Origin: CAWJNF01 sp963844235
GTDB taxonomy: Bacteria > Actinomycetota > Thermoleophilia > Gaiellales > Gaiellaceae
Direction of reading: 5' to 3'
Length of the DNA stretch: 64,000 nucleotides
Assembly (NCBI GenBank): GCA_963844235.1
Contig: CAWJNF010000008.1
Coordinates: forward strand, 372,001 to 436,000
A model generated the notes under the pieces. That model was not told where the DNA came from and did no database searches. It saw nothing but the letters and a program-made list of their open reading frames with translations. Shown one piece after another: positions 15,539 through 23,076 of the stretch. Every line of letters starts with the position of its first letter. The first letter of the stretch is position 1. A program made the translations under genes and the position numbers.

Positions 15539-16590
15539 GCCCACGGCTCGGGCAGCTCCAGGAGCTCGTCGCCGAGCTCGAGGCAGAAGCGCTGCTCGTC
15601 ACGAACGCGACGAACGTGCTCTACCTGACGGGATTCGCGAGCTCGAACGCGGCCGTCCTCGCCAGCGCGGATCACCTCTGGCTCCTGACCGACGGACGCT
15701 ATGTCGAGTCCGCTCGCGGAGTGGAAGGGGTGGAGGTCGTTCGCGCGGAGCGCGATCTCTACGGCGATCTGGGCCGGCGGCTACCGGCGCTGGCCGGCGG
15801 ACCCGTCGCCTTCGAGGCGGAGCACGTGACGGTCGCCCAGCACGGGCGGCTCTCGGCGGAGGGGGCGACACTCGTGCAGACGCGGAAGGTGGTCGAGCGC
15901 CTCCGCGCCGTGAAGGAGGGGCCTGAGCTCGACGCCGTCCGCCGCTCGACCCGGCTGCTGAACGATGCCTTCGAGGGTCTCGCCGGCGAGCGTGTCGTCG
16001 GCCGAACGGAGGCGGAGCTCGCGTGGTGGATGGAACGGGCGATCCGGGAGTTGGGAGCCGAGGGCGTCAGCTTCCAGCCGATCGTTGCGAGCGGCCCGAA
16101 CGCGGCGCTCCCGCACCATCACCCCGGCGACCGAGTCGTGGGCCCGGACGAGACGCTGCTCGTGGACGCGGGTGCGCGCGTCGACGGCTACTGCTCCGAC
16201 TGCACACGGACGTTTGCCACGGGCGAGTTGCCTTCGGACCTGGCCCGCGCCTACGAGGTATGCCTCGACGCGCAACGGCGCTCGGTCGACGGTGTCGTGC
16301 CCGGCAAGAGCGGGGTGGAGGTCGACGCGATCGCGCGAGCGCTCCTGCGCGAGCAGGGGTACGAGGTGATGCACGGGCTCGGCCACGCGGTCGGTCTCGA
16401 GATCCACGAGGATCCCCGGCTTTCGGAGACGTCGACCGACACGCTGGCGACAGGCAACGTCGTCACCGTCGAGCCGGGCGTCTACCTGCCGGGAGCCGGT
16501 GGCGTACGGATCGAGGACCTCGTGATCGTCGGCGAGGCGGGGCCGGAGGTGTTGACCGCCTTCACGAAGGAGCTCGTCGTCCTGAGCTAG
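15535..16590 (+). CDS. pepP: Xaa-Pro aminopeptidase (M24 family)
   Basis: A 351-residue M24B peptidase that removes N-terminal residues before proline. The creatinase-like N-domain covers ~1-125. The dinuclear metal ligands are visible: Asp in LLVDAGARVDGY (about 210), Asp in CSDCTRTFATG (about 221), His in GLGHAVGLEIHE (about 283), Glu in TVEPGVYLPG (about 312) and Glu in RIEDLVIV (about 326). The GTG start overlaps the aroQ stop. The pepP-efp order is common across bacteria. Confidence 0.94.
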   Translation: MSPRLGQLQELVAELEAEALLVTNATNVLYLTGFASSNAAVLASADHLWLLTDGRYVESARGVEGVEVVRAERDLYGDLGRRLPALAGGPVAFEAEHVTVAQHGRLSAEGATLVQTRKVVERLRAVKEGPELDAVRRSTRLLNDAFEGLAGERVVGRTEAELAWWMERAIRELGAEGVSFQPIVASGPNAALPHHHPGDRVVGPDETLLVDAGARVDGYCSDCTRTFATGELPSDLARAYEVCLDAQRRSVDGVVPGKSGVEVDAIARALLREQGYEVMHGLGHAVGLEIHEDPRLSETSTDTLATGNVVTVEPGVYLPGAGGVRIEDLVIVGEAGPEVLTAFTKELVVLS

Positions 16591-16676
16591 GACCGTCGTC
16601 CCGGTCCGGTGCGATGGAGCGCCCCCTGGCGCGGCAGGGCGAGGCACCCGGTGCGAGGATCGGGGAGTCGACCATC

Positions 16677-16682
16677 TACAAT
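16677..16682 (+). promoter_or_regulatory. -10 hexamer TACAAT, leaderless-type, for efp
   Basis: TACAAT ends 6 nt before the GTG start of efp. The ten nt before the box's end (CGACCATCTA) are also found before the ppdK start at 51208-51217. Confidence 0.55.
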
Positions 16683-16688
16683 CCTCGC

Positions 16689-17255
16689 GTGGCCGAGACC
16701 ATCTCCACCGCGCAGTTCAAGACGGGCATGCACATCGAGCTCGATAGTCAGACGTGGAAGATCGTCGATTTCCAGCACGTGAAGCCAGGCAAGGGTGGCG
16801 CGTTCGTCCGGACGAAGCTGAAGAACGCTCAGAGCGGCGCCGTCGTGGAGAAGACCTTCCGCGCCGGCGAGAAGATGCCGCGAGTCCACACCGAGACGAA
16901 GAGCGTCCAGTACCTCTACGACGCCGGTGACGAGGTCGTGTTCATGGACCAGGAGTCGTACGAGCAGATCTCCTTCCCGCGGCGGGAACTCGAGGAGGCG
17001 CTGACGTTCCTCCAACCGTCCAGCTCGGTGCTCCTGCTCACGCTGGACGGCCGCCCGTCGGGGATCGAGCTGCCGGCGTCGGTCGAGCTCGCCGTCGTCG
17101 AGACGGAGCCTGGTGTCAAGGGCGACACCGTCTCGAACGTGACCAAGCCGGCGACGCTCGAGACGGGTGCGGTCGTCCAGGTGCCGCTCTTCGTCAACGT
17201 CGGCGACAGGATCAAAGTGGACACCCGGGAGCACCGCTACATCTCCCGGGCCTAG
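16689..17255 (+). CDS. efp: Elongation factor P
   Basis: A 188-residue EF-P, which binds ribosomes stalled on polyproline. The three beta-barrel domains are complete: KOW-like VAETISTAQFKTGMHIELDSQTWKIVDFQHVKPGKGGAFVRTK, with Lys in KPGKGGA at the modifiable loop tip, and the C-terminal OB domain ending DRIKVDTREHRYISRA. Several polyproline proteins occur in this window (for example the FHA-protease with PPPPPQ), which are natural clients. Confidence 0.97.
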   Translation: MAETISTAQFKTGMHIELDSQTWKIVDFQHVKPGKGGAFVRTKLKNAQSGAVVEKTFRAGEKMPRVHTETKSVQYLYDAGDEVVFMDQESYEQISFPRRELEEALTFLQPSSSVLLLTLDGRPSGIELPASVELAVVETEPGVKGDTVSNVTKPATLETGAVVQVPLFVNVGDRIKVDTREHRYISRA

Positions 17256-17261
17256 CGTCCG

Positions 17262-19076
17262 GTGATCGAGCTCTGGGACACGACGCTCCGGCTCCTCTCG
17301 CAGGAGCCGCTGGCCCGGCACGTCAGCACGGCGCGCCTGCTGGAGCTTGCCTCGGTGCTCGACCGCGCCGGCTTCGCCTGCCTGGAGATCTCGGGCGGCG
17401 GGTGCTTCGACTGGGCTGTCACCCGCGGCGTCGAGAGCCCGTGGGAGCGAATCCGCGGGATAGCGGCCCGCTGCTCGACCCCGCTCGGCATGGCTCTGCG
17501 GGGCCGCTTCCTGGTCGGCTCTCGACCGCTCGATGCCGATCTCGTCCGGCGCTTCGTCCGAAGCGCGGCCGACAGCGGGGTGGACGTCTTCCGCATCCAC
17601 GATCCTCTGAACGACGTCGCCGGCCTCGTCGACGCCGCCGCGGCGGTGCGCGAGGCGGGCAAGGATCTGGTCATCGGGCTCGTGCACAACCCGGGCCCGG
17701 AGGGCGAGGACGCCGAGCTGGTCGAGCGGGCCGCGCGGGCGCCCGAGCTAGGAGCGTCACGCGTCGTCGTCGAGGACCCCGCCGGCTCGCTGGACGCGGC
17801 GCATGCGCGGTCGGTGGTCGAGCGGGTGCGCGCCGCGTCCGGCCTGCCCGTCGGGCTCTACTGCCAGGGCGCCGCCGGCCGGGCACTCTCGGCCGCGCTC
17901 GAGGGCGCCCGCGGCGGAGGATCGCCGGTCGCGTGCACGATCTACCCGGTCGCGATCACGCTCTACCGGCCCTCCGCGGAGGCGCTGGCCCAGTCGCTCG
18001 GCGGTATCGGCCTGTCTGCCGGTGTCGACGTGTCGACGCTCTGGGAAGCATGCGAGCTCGTCGACGAGGAGCTCGGCGACATGCCCGTTCCGCCGCTGTC
18101 CCCCCGAGACGCCGTTCGCGCCGCCGAGCATGGACTGTCGGCCGGGCTCGTCGCCCAGCTCGACGACCGGCTGCGCTCGTTCAGCCAGGCCGATCGGCTC
18201 GACGAGGTGCTCGACGAGCTGGCGCGCGTACGAACCGAGTGCGGCTGGCCCCCGCTCAACGAGCCCGTCGGCGGCATGCTCGGTTCGCAGGCGCTGCTCC
18301 ACGTTCTTTCGGCCCAGCGCTGGCAGGCCGTCGTCGACGAAGTGCGGCTGCTCGTGGCGGGCGTGTACGGCGTGCCCCCGCGGCCCGTCGATCCGATCGT
18401 CCGGCGGGCGGTCGAGCTGCTCGGCGACGAGGGGCTCCCTGCCGAGGCGCCGCCGCGTCTCGAGCTGGTGCGGGAGGCTGCCGCCGGCCTGGCGACGAGC
18501 GAGGAAGAACTGCTCCTGATCGCGCTGTTCGGGGACGAAGCCGAGCCGCTCCTGCGGACGATCCGTGCCCGTGCGCGTGGTGAGGAGCTGGCCGGCCGGG
18601 GGGTGGGCGAGACCCAGGCGGGCCGGGTTCGCGAGCTGGTCGATCTGGTGCAGGAGTCGGGCATCGGTGAGGTGACGATCGAGGAAGGCGAGCTGCGGAT
18701 CACCGTGCGGCGCGGCGAGGAGCCTCCTTCGACGCTGCAGGCCGTCGAGCAGCTGGTGCCGGAGGACGTCGGTCTCGGGGAGCCCGCCGGCGAGCTCCCG
18801 GTTCGCAACGGCCTCGTACGCGTGGAGTCGCCGATGGTGGGCGTCTTCTACCGTGCTGCGGATCCGGCGACGCCCCCGTTCGTGGACGTCGGGGACACGG
18901 TGGAGAACGGCCAGACGCTCTGCCTGCTCGAGGCGATGAAGCTCTTCAACGAGGTGAAGGCGGAGATCGACGCAGTCGTCCGCGCCATCCACGTCGAGAA
19001 CGCGGCGCCGGTCGAGTACGGCCAGCTGCTCTTCGAGCTCGAGCCGATCGACGCAGGCCCACCCGCCGGGCTGTAG
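17262..19076 (+). CDS. Degenerate PYC/OadA-type carboxyltransferase domain fused to AccB (BCCP)
   Basis: A 604-residue two-part protein. Residues 1-~440 follow the carboxyltransferase TIM barrel of oxaloacetate decarboxylase alpha / pyruvate carboxylase: LWDTTLR, ISGGGCFDWAV (for VWGGATFD), SPWERIR, and VDVFRIHDPLNDV. The catalytic set is gone. The Asp of RDAHQS is Leu11, the carbamylated Lys position is Glu171 (VEDPAGSL), and the metal-binding HxH is Tyr200-Cys-Gln202 (LYCQGAAG where OadA has LHCHATTG). Residues ~448-604 are a full AccB: VRELVDLVQESGIGEVTIEEG, Pro/Glu linker, and biotinyl domain with Lys560 in EAMKLFNEV. It probably serves as the biotin carboxyl carrier of acetyl-CoA carboxylase, the barrel being structural; this role is inference. 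Confidence 0.85.
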   Translation: MIELWDTTLRLLSQEPLARHVSTARLLELASVLDRAGFACLEISGGGCFDWAVTRGVESPWERIRGIAARCSTPLGMALRGRFLVGSRPLDADLVRRFVRSAADSGVDVFRIHDPLNDVAGLVDAAAAVREAGKDLVIGLVHNPGPEGEDAELVERAARAPELGASRVVVEDPAGSLDAAHARSVVERVRAASGLPVGLYCQGAAGRALSAALEGARGGGSPVACTIYPVAITLYRPSAEALAQSLGGIGLSAGVDVSTLWEACELVDEELGDMPVPPLSPRDAVRAAEHGLSAGLVAQLDDRLRSFSQADRLDEVLDELARVRTECGWPPLNEPVGGMLGSQALLHVLSAQRWQAVVDEVRLLVAGVYGVPPRPVDPIVRRAVELLGDEGLPAEAPPRLELVREAAAGLATSEEELLLIALFGDEAEPLLRTIRARARGEELAGRGVGETQAGRVRELVDLVQESGIGEVTIEEGELRITVRRGEEPPSTLQAVEQLVPEDVGLGEPAGELPVRNGLVRVESPMVGVFYRAADPATPPFVDVGDTVENGQTLCLLEAMKLFNEVKAEIDAVVRAIHVENAAPVEYGQLLFELEPIDAGPPAGL

Positions 19077-19237
19077 GCCATGGCCCGGGAGGAGACGACC
19101 GTTTGCCGCGCGACCCGGGGCCGGCCGCTTGCCTCCCTCCGGCTTGAGCCTATCGCCGAGACTCGCGCGTGTGTGTCACGGATCGTGACGAAAGCGTGGC
19201 GGTGTCTGCACGGCGGGCTGCCGGAACAGTGCCTGGA

Positions 19238-19612
19238 ATGAGCGGACGGCGGGCGGCGCGCCGCCAGGCTCTGTTTCTCCTCTACCAGTGGGACCTCACC
19301 GGTCAGCAGCTGGCCTCGCTCTACGAGGGCGACGTCGATCCGTTCGGGCGCCGGCTCGCCGAGGAGGTCATCGCGCGGGCGCCGGACCTCGACGCGCGGA
19401 TCACGGCCGCCGCCCGCGACTGGACCGCCGACCGGCTCGGCGTGGTGGAGCGGAACGTCCTGCGGATCGCGATCACGGAGCTCGACCGCGGCGAGGTGCC
19501 GCTCGAGGTCGCCATCGACGAAGCCGTCCGGCTCGCGAAACGCTATGCGTCGGCGGATGCCGCCGCGCTCGTCAACGGCATCCTCGCCCGCATCGCGCGC
19601 GAGGCCGCGTGA
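19238..19612 (+). CDS. nusB: Transcription antitermination factor NusB
   Basis: A 124-residue all-helical NusB, which with NusE/S10 binds boxA RNA for rRNA antitermination. It begins SGRRAARRQALFLLYQWD, with VVERNVLRIAITELDR and VAIDEAVRLAKRYASADAAALVNGILARI as conserved helices. The ATG at 19238 aligns with the family N-terminus; an upstream in-frame GTG (19169) would add 23 unconserved residues. The 160 nt before it hold no other gene that I can see. efp followed by nusB is a frequent bacterial order, here with the AccB fusion in between. Confidence 0.93.
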   Translation: MSGRRAARRQALFLLYQWDLTGQQLASLYEGDVDPFGRRLAEEVIARAPDLDARITAAARDWTADRLGVVERNVLRIAITELDRGEVPLEVAIDEAVRLAKRYASADAAALVNGILARIAREAA

Positions 19613-19622
19613 GAATGGTCCG

Positions 19623-19853
19623 ATGAGCGCGACGCCACCATCCCCGGAGCAGCCGGAGACCGACGCGGAGACGACGGAGCGCTTGCGCGTGCTGCTCGAC
19701 AGGCTCGAAGCCGTGCGCGGCCGGCTCGAGCAGGCCGAGAACGCCGAGCAGGCGGTCGACCTGCTGCAGGAGCTCGCCGACCTTGCCAGGGAGACCCAGG
19801 CCGAGATCGAGCGCGCGCGCGGCGGGAGCGAGCCGGGAGGCGGCCGTGCATGA
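19623..19853 (+). CDS. XseB-like small helical protein (possible exonuclease VII small subunit)
   Basis: A 76-residue protein with an acidic N-terminus and two predicted helices: LRVLLDRLEAVRGRLEQAENAEQAVDLLQELADLARETQAEIERA. The pattern of a first helix ending in RLE, a short loop, and a second helix with LxELAxLARE resembles exonuclease VII small subunits (LEEIVxxLE...LEEALxLFEEGVxLARxC). Its place directly before the polyprenyl synthase gene is where xseB usually sits. However, no xseA is in the window, and the usual GxLPLEES loop is replaced by NAEQAV. It starts 10 nt after the nusB stop and overlaps the next gene by 8 nt. Confidence 0.55.
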   Translation: MSATPPSPEQPETDAETTERLRVLLDRLEAVRGRLEQAENAEQAVDLLQELADLARETQAEIERARGGSEPGGGRA

Positions 19854-20685
19854 CATCGACGAGTTGCGGAAGCTCGCCGACGACTACCTCGGCAAGCTCC
19901 CTCTCTGTGCGGACCTCGGCCGCCTCGAGGAGGCGCTGCGCTACTCGCTCCTCGGCGGCGGCAAGCGCATCCGCCCCGTGCTGTGCCTCGCGACCGGTGA
20001 GGCGCTCGGCCGCTCAGCGGACGAGCTCCTCCCAGCGGCCTGCTCGCTCGAGCTCGTGCACACGTTCAGCCTCGTGCACGACGACCTCCCGGCCCTCGAC
20101 GACGACGATCTACGGCGCGGCCAGCCGAGCGCGCACGTGCGCTTCGGGGAGGCTGTCGCGATCCTTTCCGGCGATGCGCTCCTCACGGAGGCGTTCCGGC
20201 TGATCCTCGCGTACCCGTCGCCGGGGCCGGCGCGGGAGCTTGCCGCGGCGACCCTCGGGATGATCGGCGGGCAGTACGTCGACATCACGACGAACGGGAC
20301 CCTCGACCGCGACGAGCTCGTGGCGCTCCACCGCCTGAAGACAGGGAAGCTCCTCGCCGCCTGCGTCGGGTGCGCGCTCGCGGTGGCCGACGTGGCGGAG
20401 GCCGAGCGGGAGCGGTGGCGCCGCTTCGCCGACGAGGTCGGCCTGCTCTTCCAGATCGTCGACGACATCCTCGACGCCACCGGCACCGCAGAGGAGCTCG
20501 GGAAGACGCCGGGCAAGGACGCGGTCGCGGGCAAGGCAACCTACGTCTCGCTCCACGGCCTCGCCCGGGCGCGGGAGCTGGCCGACGAGACCCGGAGCCG
20601 CGTCGAGGGCGCGCTCGCCGGGCTCGACGCGGACACGACGATGCTCACGGAGCTCGTGGCGACGATCCGCGAGCGCCGGGCCTAG
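19846..20685 (+). CDS. ispA: Polyprenyl diphosphate synthase (FPP/GGPP synthase family)
   Basis: A 279-residue trans-isoprenyl diphosphate synthase that condenses IPP with an allylic diphosphate. YSLLGGGKRIRPVL binds the diphosphate, the first Asp-rich motif is DDLPALDDDDLRRG, GQYVDI and HRLKTGKLLAA follow, and the second Asp-rich motif is QIVDDILD with GKTPGKDAVAGKATY. The two-residue insertion in the first motif (DDxxxxD) is typical of bacterial IspA-type FPP synthases, but chain length cannot be fixed from sequence. The stop codon TAG is part of the CTAG end of a MITE-like element. Confidence 0.9.
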   Translation: MHDIDELRKLADDYLGKLPLCADLGRLEEALRYSLLGGGKRIRPVLCLATGEALGRSADELLPAACSLELVHTFSLVHDDLPALDDDDLRRGQPSAHVRFGEAVAILSGDALLTEAFRLILAYPSPGPARELAAATLGMIGGQYVDITTNGTLDRDELVALHRLKTGKLLAACVGCALAVADVAEAERERWRRFADEVGLLFQIVDDILDATGTAEELGKTPGKDAVAGKATYVSLHGLARARELADETRSRVEGALAGLDADTTMLTELVATIRERRA

Positions 20686-20821
20686 ATGGCTGATTGCACG
20701 TGCGCTTCGCGAGCCCGGCGCTTGCCGAGGCGTCCAGCCCTCCCGCGCGCGCCAGCCTCGCGTCCCAGAGCGGCCAGCTGACGCCCCGGCGTGGGCGGAT
20801 CTCGTTGAATCAACCATCCAG
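20682..20821. mobile_element. MITE-like element, copy A
   Basis: A 140-bp non-coding element between convergent ispA and the PPOX gene. The left end is CTAGATGGCTGATTGCACG and the right end, read inward, is CTGGATGGTTGATTCAACGA, an imperfect inverted repeat. Internal blocks GTGCGCTTCGCGAG, CTTGCCGAGGCGTCCAGCC, GAGCGGCCAGCTGACGCCCC and GCGGATCTCG are shared with copy B. The left CTAG supplies the ispA stop codon. Confidence 0.8.
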
Positions 20822-20832
20822 ACGCCGTCACC

Positions 20833-21282
20833 TCACGGCGGAAGGATCGCCGCCAGGTCCCACACCCGTGGGCTCGCGGCGGTCAGCCGGAGCAGGACTC
20901 CCGGTTTGGACGTTCGGTCCTCGGCGAAGCGGCGTCCGTCGGACGCTCCGAGATACCGCCCCGCGATGGCCGCCCGGGCCGAGGTGACGTCACCCTCGAT
21001 CAGCTCGGCGGTGCCATGGGCCTCGATGCCGCGAAACGGTCGCACGGCCTCGAAGACGAGGAGCGCACACCGCGGATCGCGCCTCAGGTGGCGCAGCTTC
21101 ACGTCACCTTCGGCGATCACGAGCTCGAAGGCGGCGTCCGCGAAGCGAAACCAGACCGGCGTGACGAGCGCGCTTCCGTCCGTCCTGTACGTCGTGAGCA
21201 CGGCAGGAGCGGGAGCCTCGAGCAGCGAGCGCACGGACTCGAACCAACCCTCGGCGGCGGGGGCCGGATCGCGGTCGACCAT
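20833..21282 (-). CDS. PPOX-class flavin/F420-binding oxidoreductase-like protein
   Basis: A 149-residue split-barrel protein of the pyridoxamine 5'-phosphate oxidase superfamily. Characteristic blocks are APAVLTTYRTDGSALVTPVWFRFADAAFELVIAEGDVKLRHLRRDPRCALLVFEA, the pattern of the actinobacterial F420- or FMN-dependent reductases. Cofactor and substrate cannot be assigned. The ATG at 21282 is chosen because TACGAT (21291-21296, minus strand) lies 8 nt upstream; a GTG/ATG further upstream would add about 24 Arg/Ser-rich residues with no family match. Confidence 0.82.
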   Translation of the reverse strand: MVDRDPAPAAEGWFESVRSLLEAPAPAVLTTYRTDGSALVTPVWFRFADAAFELVIAEGDVKLRHLRRDPRCALLVFEAVRPFRGIEAHGTAELIEGDVTSARAAIAGRYLGASDGRRFAEDRTSKPGVLLRLTAASPRVWDLAAILPP

Positions 21283-21290
21283 TTCGCGAG

Positions 21291-21296
21291 ATCGTA
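21291..21296 (-). promoter_or_regulatory. -10 hexamer TACGAT, leaderless-type, for the PPOX gene
   Basis: On the minus strand TACGAT ends 8 nt before the ATG at 21282. It fixes the start choice for this gene. Confidence 0.5.
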
Positions 21297-21418
21297 GCCG
21301 CGAGCCCCGCGGCAGAACCGAGCCGGAGACGCGGCGATGGTAGGCAGTCGGCACGAAATCGTGCCGCTCTCGCGCGGACCCGGAGGGCGGCGGCCGGCCC
21401 GGCCGTCCGGCCCGTCGT

Positions 21419-21424
21419 TAAGCT
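21419..21424 (+). promoter_or_regulatory. -10 hexamer TAAGCT, leaderless-type, for tlyA
   Basis: TAAGCT ends 8 nt before the tlyA GTG. It begins the tlyA-nadK-recN-steA run, whose genes overlap or are a few nt apart. Confidence 0.55.
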
Positions 21425-21432
21425 TCCCAAGG

Positions 21433-22212
21433 GTGAAGAAGCGGCTGGACGTGCTGCTCGTCGAGCGCGGCCTGGCCGTGTCGCGGTCGCAGGCCCAGGC
21501 CCTCGTGCTCGCCGGACGCGTCAGGGGCCAGGACAAGGCCGGCTCGCTGCTCGACGAGGAGGCACGGCTGGAGGTCACACAGCCGCCCCGCTTCGTCTCC
21601 CGCGGAGGCGAGAAGCTCGCCCATGCGCTCGCCACGTTCTCGGTCGACGTCGCGGGCGAGGAATGCCTCGATGTCGGCGCCTCGACCGGCGGGTTCACGG
21701 ACTGCCTCCTCCAGGCCGGCGCCGCCCGGGTCTGCGCGCTCGACGTCGGCCGCGGTCAGCTCCACGAGCGCCTCCTCAGAGACGATCGAGTCTCGGTGCA
21801 CGAGCGCGTGAACGCGCGCCTGCTCGTGTGCACAGACCTCCCGTTCCAGCCGACCTTCGTGACCTGCGACGTATCCTTCATCAGCCTCCGTGCCGCCCTG
21901 CCGCCCGTCCTCGTCTGCGCATCTCCGGCGTTTCGCGCCCTCGTGCTCGTGAAGCCCCAGTTCGAGGCCGGGAGGGCCGATGCCGGCCGGGGGGTCGTCC
22001 GGGAACCGGCGGTCCACCGGCGCGTGCTGCGCGAGCTCGCGCGCGCGTCGCAGGAATGGGGCCCGGACGGCTGCCGGGTCGCAGGCATCTGCGACTCCGG
22101 GCTCCCGGGGCCGAAGGGCAACCGCGAGTTCTTCCTCTACCTGCTCGGAGGGCAGCAGCCGGCGCACGCCGACGAGCTCGACGGCCGGATCGACGCGGTG
22201 GTCAAGGCATGA
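21433..22212 (+). CDS. tlyA: TlyA family rRNA 2'-O-methyltransferase / hemolysin-like
   Basis: A 259-residue TlyA, in Mycobacterium a 16S/23S rRNA cytidine-2'-O-methyltransferase whose loss gives capreomycin resistance. An N-terminal S4 RNA-binding domain (KKRLDVLLVERGLAVSRSQAQALVLAGRV) precedes the FtsJ-like methyltransferase: FVSRGGEKLAHAL, SAM-binding DVGASTGGFTDCLLQAGA, DVSFISLRAALPPV, and LVKPQFEAGR with the catalytic Lys. GTG 21433 matches the S4 start. The stop overlaps a 19-codon reading frame that in turn overlaps nadK. Confidence 0.95.
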   Translation: MKKRLDVLLVERGLAVSRSQAQALVLAGRVRGQDKAGSLLDEEARLEVTQPPRFVSRGGEKLAHALATFSVDVAGEECLDVGASTGGFTDCLLQAGAARVCALDVGRGQLHERLLRDDRVSVHERVNARLLVCTDLPFQPTFVTCDVSFISLRAALPPVLVCASPAFRALVLVKPQFEAGRADAGRGVVREPAVHRRVLRELARASQEWGPDGCRVAGICDSGLPGPKGNREFFLYLLGGQQPAHADELDGRIDAVVKA

Positions 22213-22268
22213 GACGTCCTCGGTTGGCATCGAACGCCCGCGCGTTCCTCGGCGAGGAGCGCGCGTGA
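22209..22268 (+). CDS. 19-residue coupling micro-ORF between tlyA and nadK
   Basis: The sequence ATGA joins the tlyA stop to an ATG; the frame encodes MRRPRLASNARAFLGEERA and ends in TGA within GTGA, whose GTG is the nadK start. Thus a 19-codon frame precisely fills the gap with a 4-nt overlap at each end. It would let ribosomes pass from tlyA to nadK by termination-reinitiation. Whether the peptide has a function is unknown; it has no match I recognise. Confidence 0.35.
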   Translation: MRRPRLASNARAFLGEERA

Positions 22269-23071
22269 GCGTGGCGGCTGTCGTGCGGCGGGCTGCCATC
22301 GTCCCGCATGGGCGGGCCGAGGTGATCGACGATGCGCTCGAGCGCCTCCATGCGGCGGCAGCCACCGCCGGCGTGGAGCTCGTTCCGGACGAGGACCCGG
22401 AGGGCATCGACCTCGCCGTCGCGCTCGGAGGCGACGGCACGATGCTGCGTGCGCTCCACCGCTTCCTCGGCGCTGGAGTACCGGTCATCGGCGTCAACTT
22501 CGGCCGTATCGGCTTCCTGACGAGCATCGCCGCCGACGATCTGGAGAATGGCCTCGCGCGCGCCTTCGCAGGCGACTACAAGGTGGTCGAGCTCGCGACG
22601 ATCGCGGCGTCGGTGGGCGGCCGCCCGCACGGGGCCGTGAACGACGTCGTCGCGACGAGCTCCACGCCCGGCCGTATGGTCGAGCTCGGTGCCTCGCTCG
22701 CCGGCGAGAGCCTCGGCGTGACCGCCTGCGACGGCATGATCTGCTCGACGCCGTCCGGCTCCACCGCCTACAACCTCTCGAGTGGCGGCCCGGTCATCAT
22801 GCGCGGCCTTGACGCGATGGCGGTGACGTATGTCGCCCCGCACTCGCTGCACATCCGGACGCTCGTCGTCCCGCCCGGCCTCGGCATGGAGGTGACGAAC
22901 CGGACGCCTGACGTCGCGGTCACCGTGCTCGTCGACGGCCAGGCGGTGACCGAGCTCGAGCCCGGGCAGGCGCTCTCCGTGGACGTGGGCACCGACAAGG
23001 CGCTGCTCGGTCTCCTCCCCGAGGTCACGTTCTTCAGCCGCTACCGCGACGTGTTCCTCGAGCAACGCTGA
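22265..23071 (+). CDS. nadK: NAD kinase
   Basis: A 268-residue ATP/polyphosphate-dependent NAD kinase making NADP. The diagnostic GGDGTMLRALH is at about residue 58, followed by GVNFGRIGFLTSI, NDVVATSSTPGRMVEL, and DGMICSTPSGSTAYNLSSGGPVI. It matches Rv1695 in position within the tlyA-nadK-recN order. The GTG at 22265 overlaps the upstream micro-ORF stop; GTG 22271 is an alternative two codons later. Confidence 0.96.
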   Translation: MSVAAVVRRAAIVPHGRAEVIDDALERLHAAAATAGVELVPDEDPEGIDLAVALGGDGTMLRALHRFLGAGVPVIGVNFGRIGFLTSIAADDLENGLARAFAGDYKVVELATIAASVGGRPHGAVNDVVATSSTPGRMVELGASLAGESLGVTACDGMICSTPSGSTAYNLSSGGPVIMRGLDAMAVTYVAPHSLHIRTLVVPPGLGMEVTNRTPDVAVTVLVDGQAVTELEPGQALSVDVGTDKALLGLLPEVTFFSRYRDVFLEQR

Positions 23072-23076
23072 CTCCT

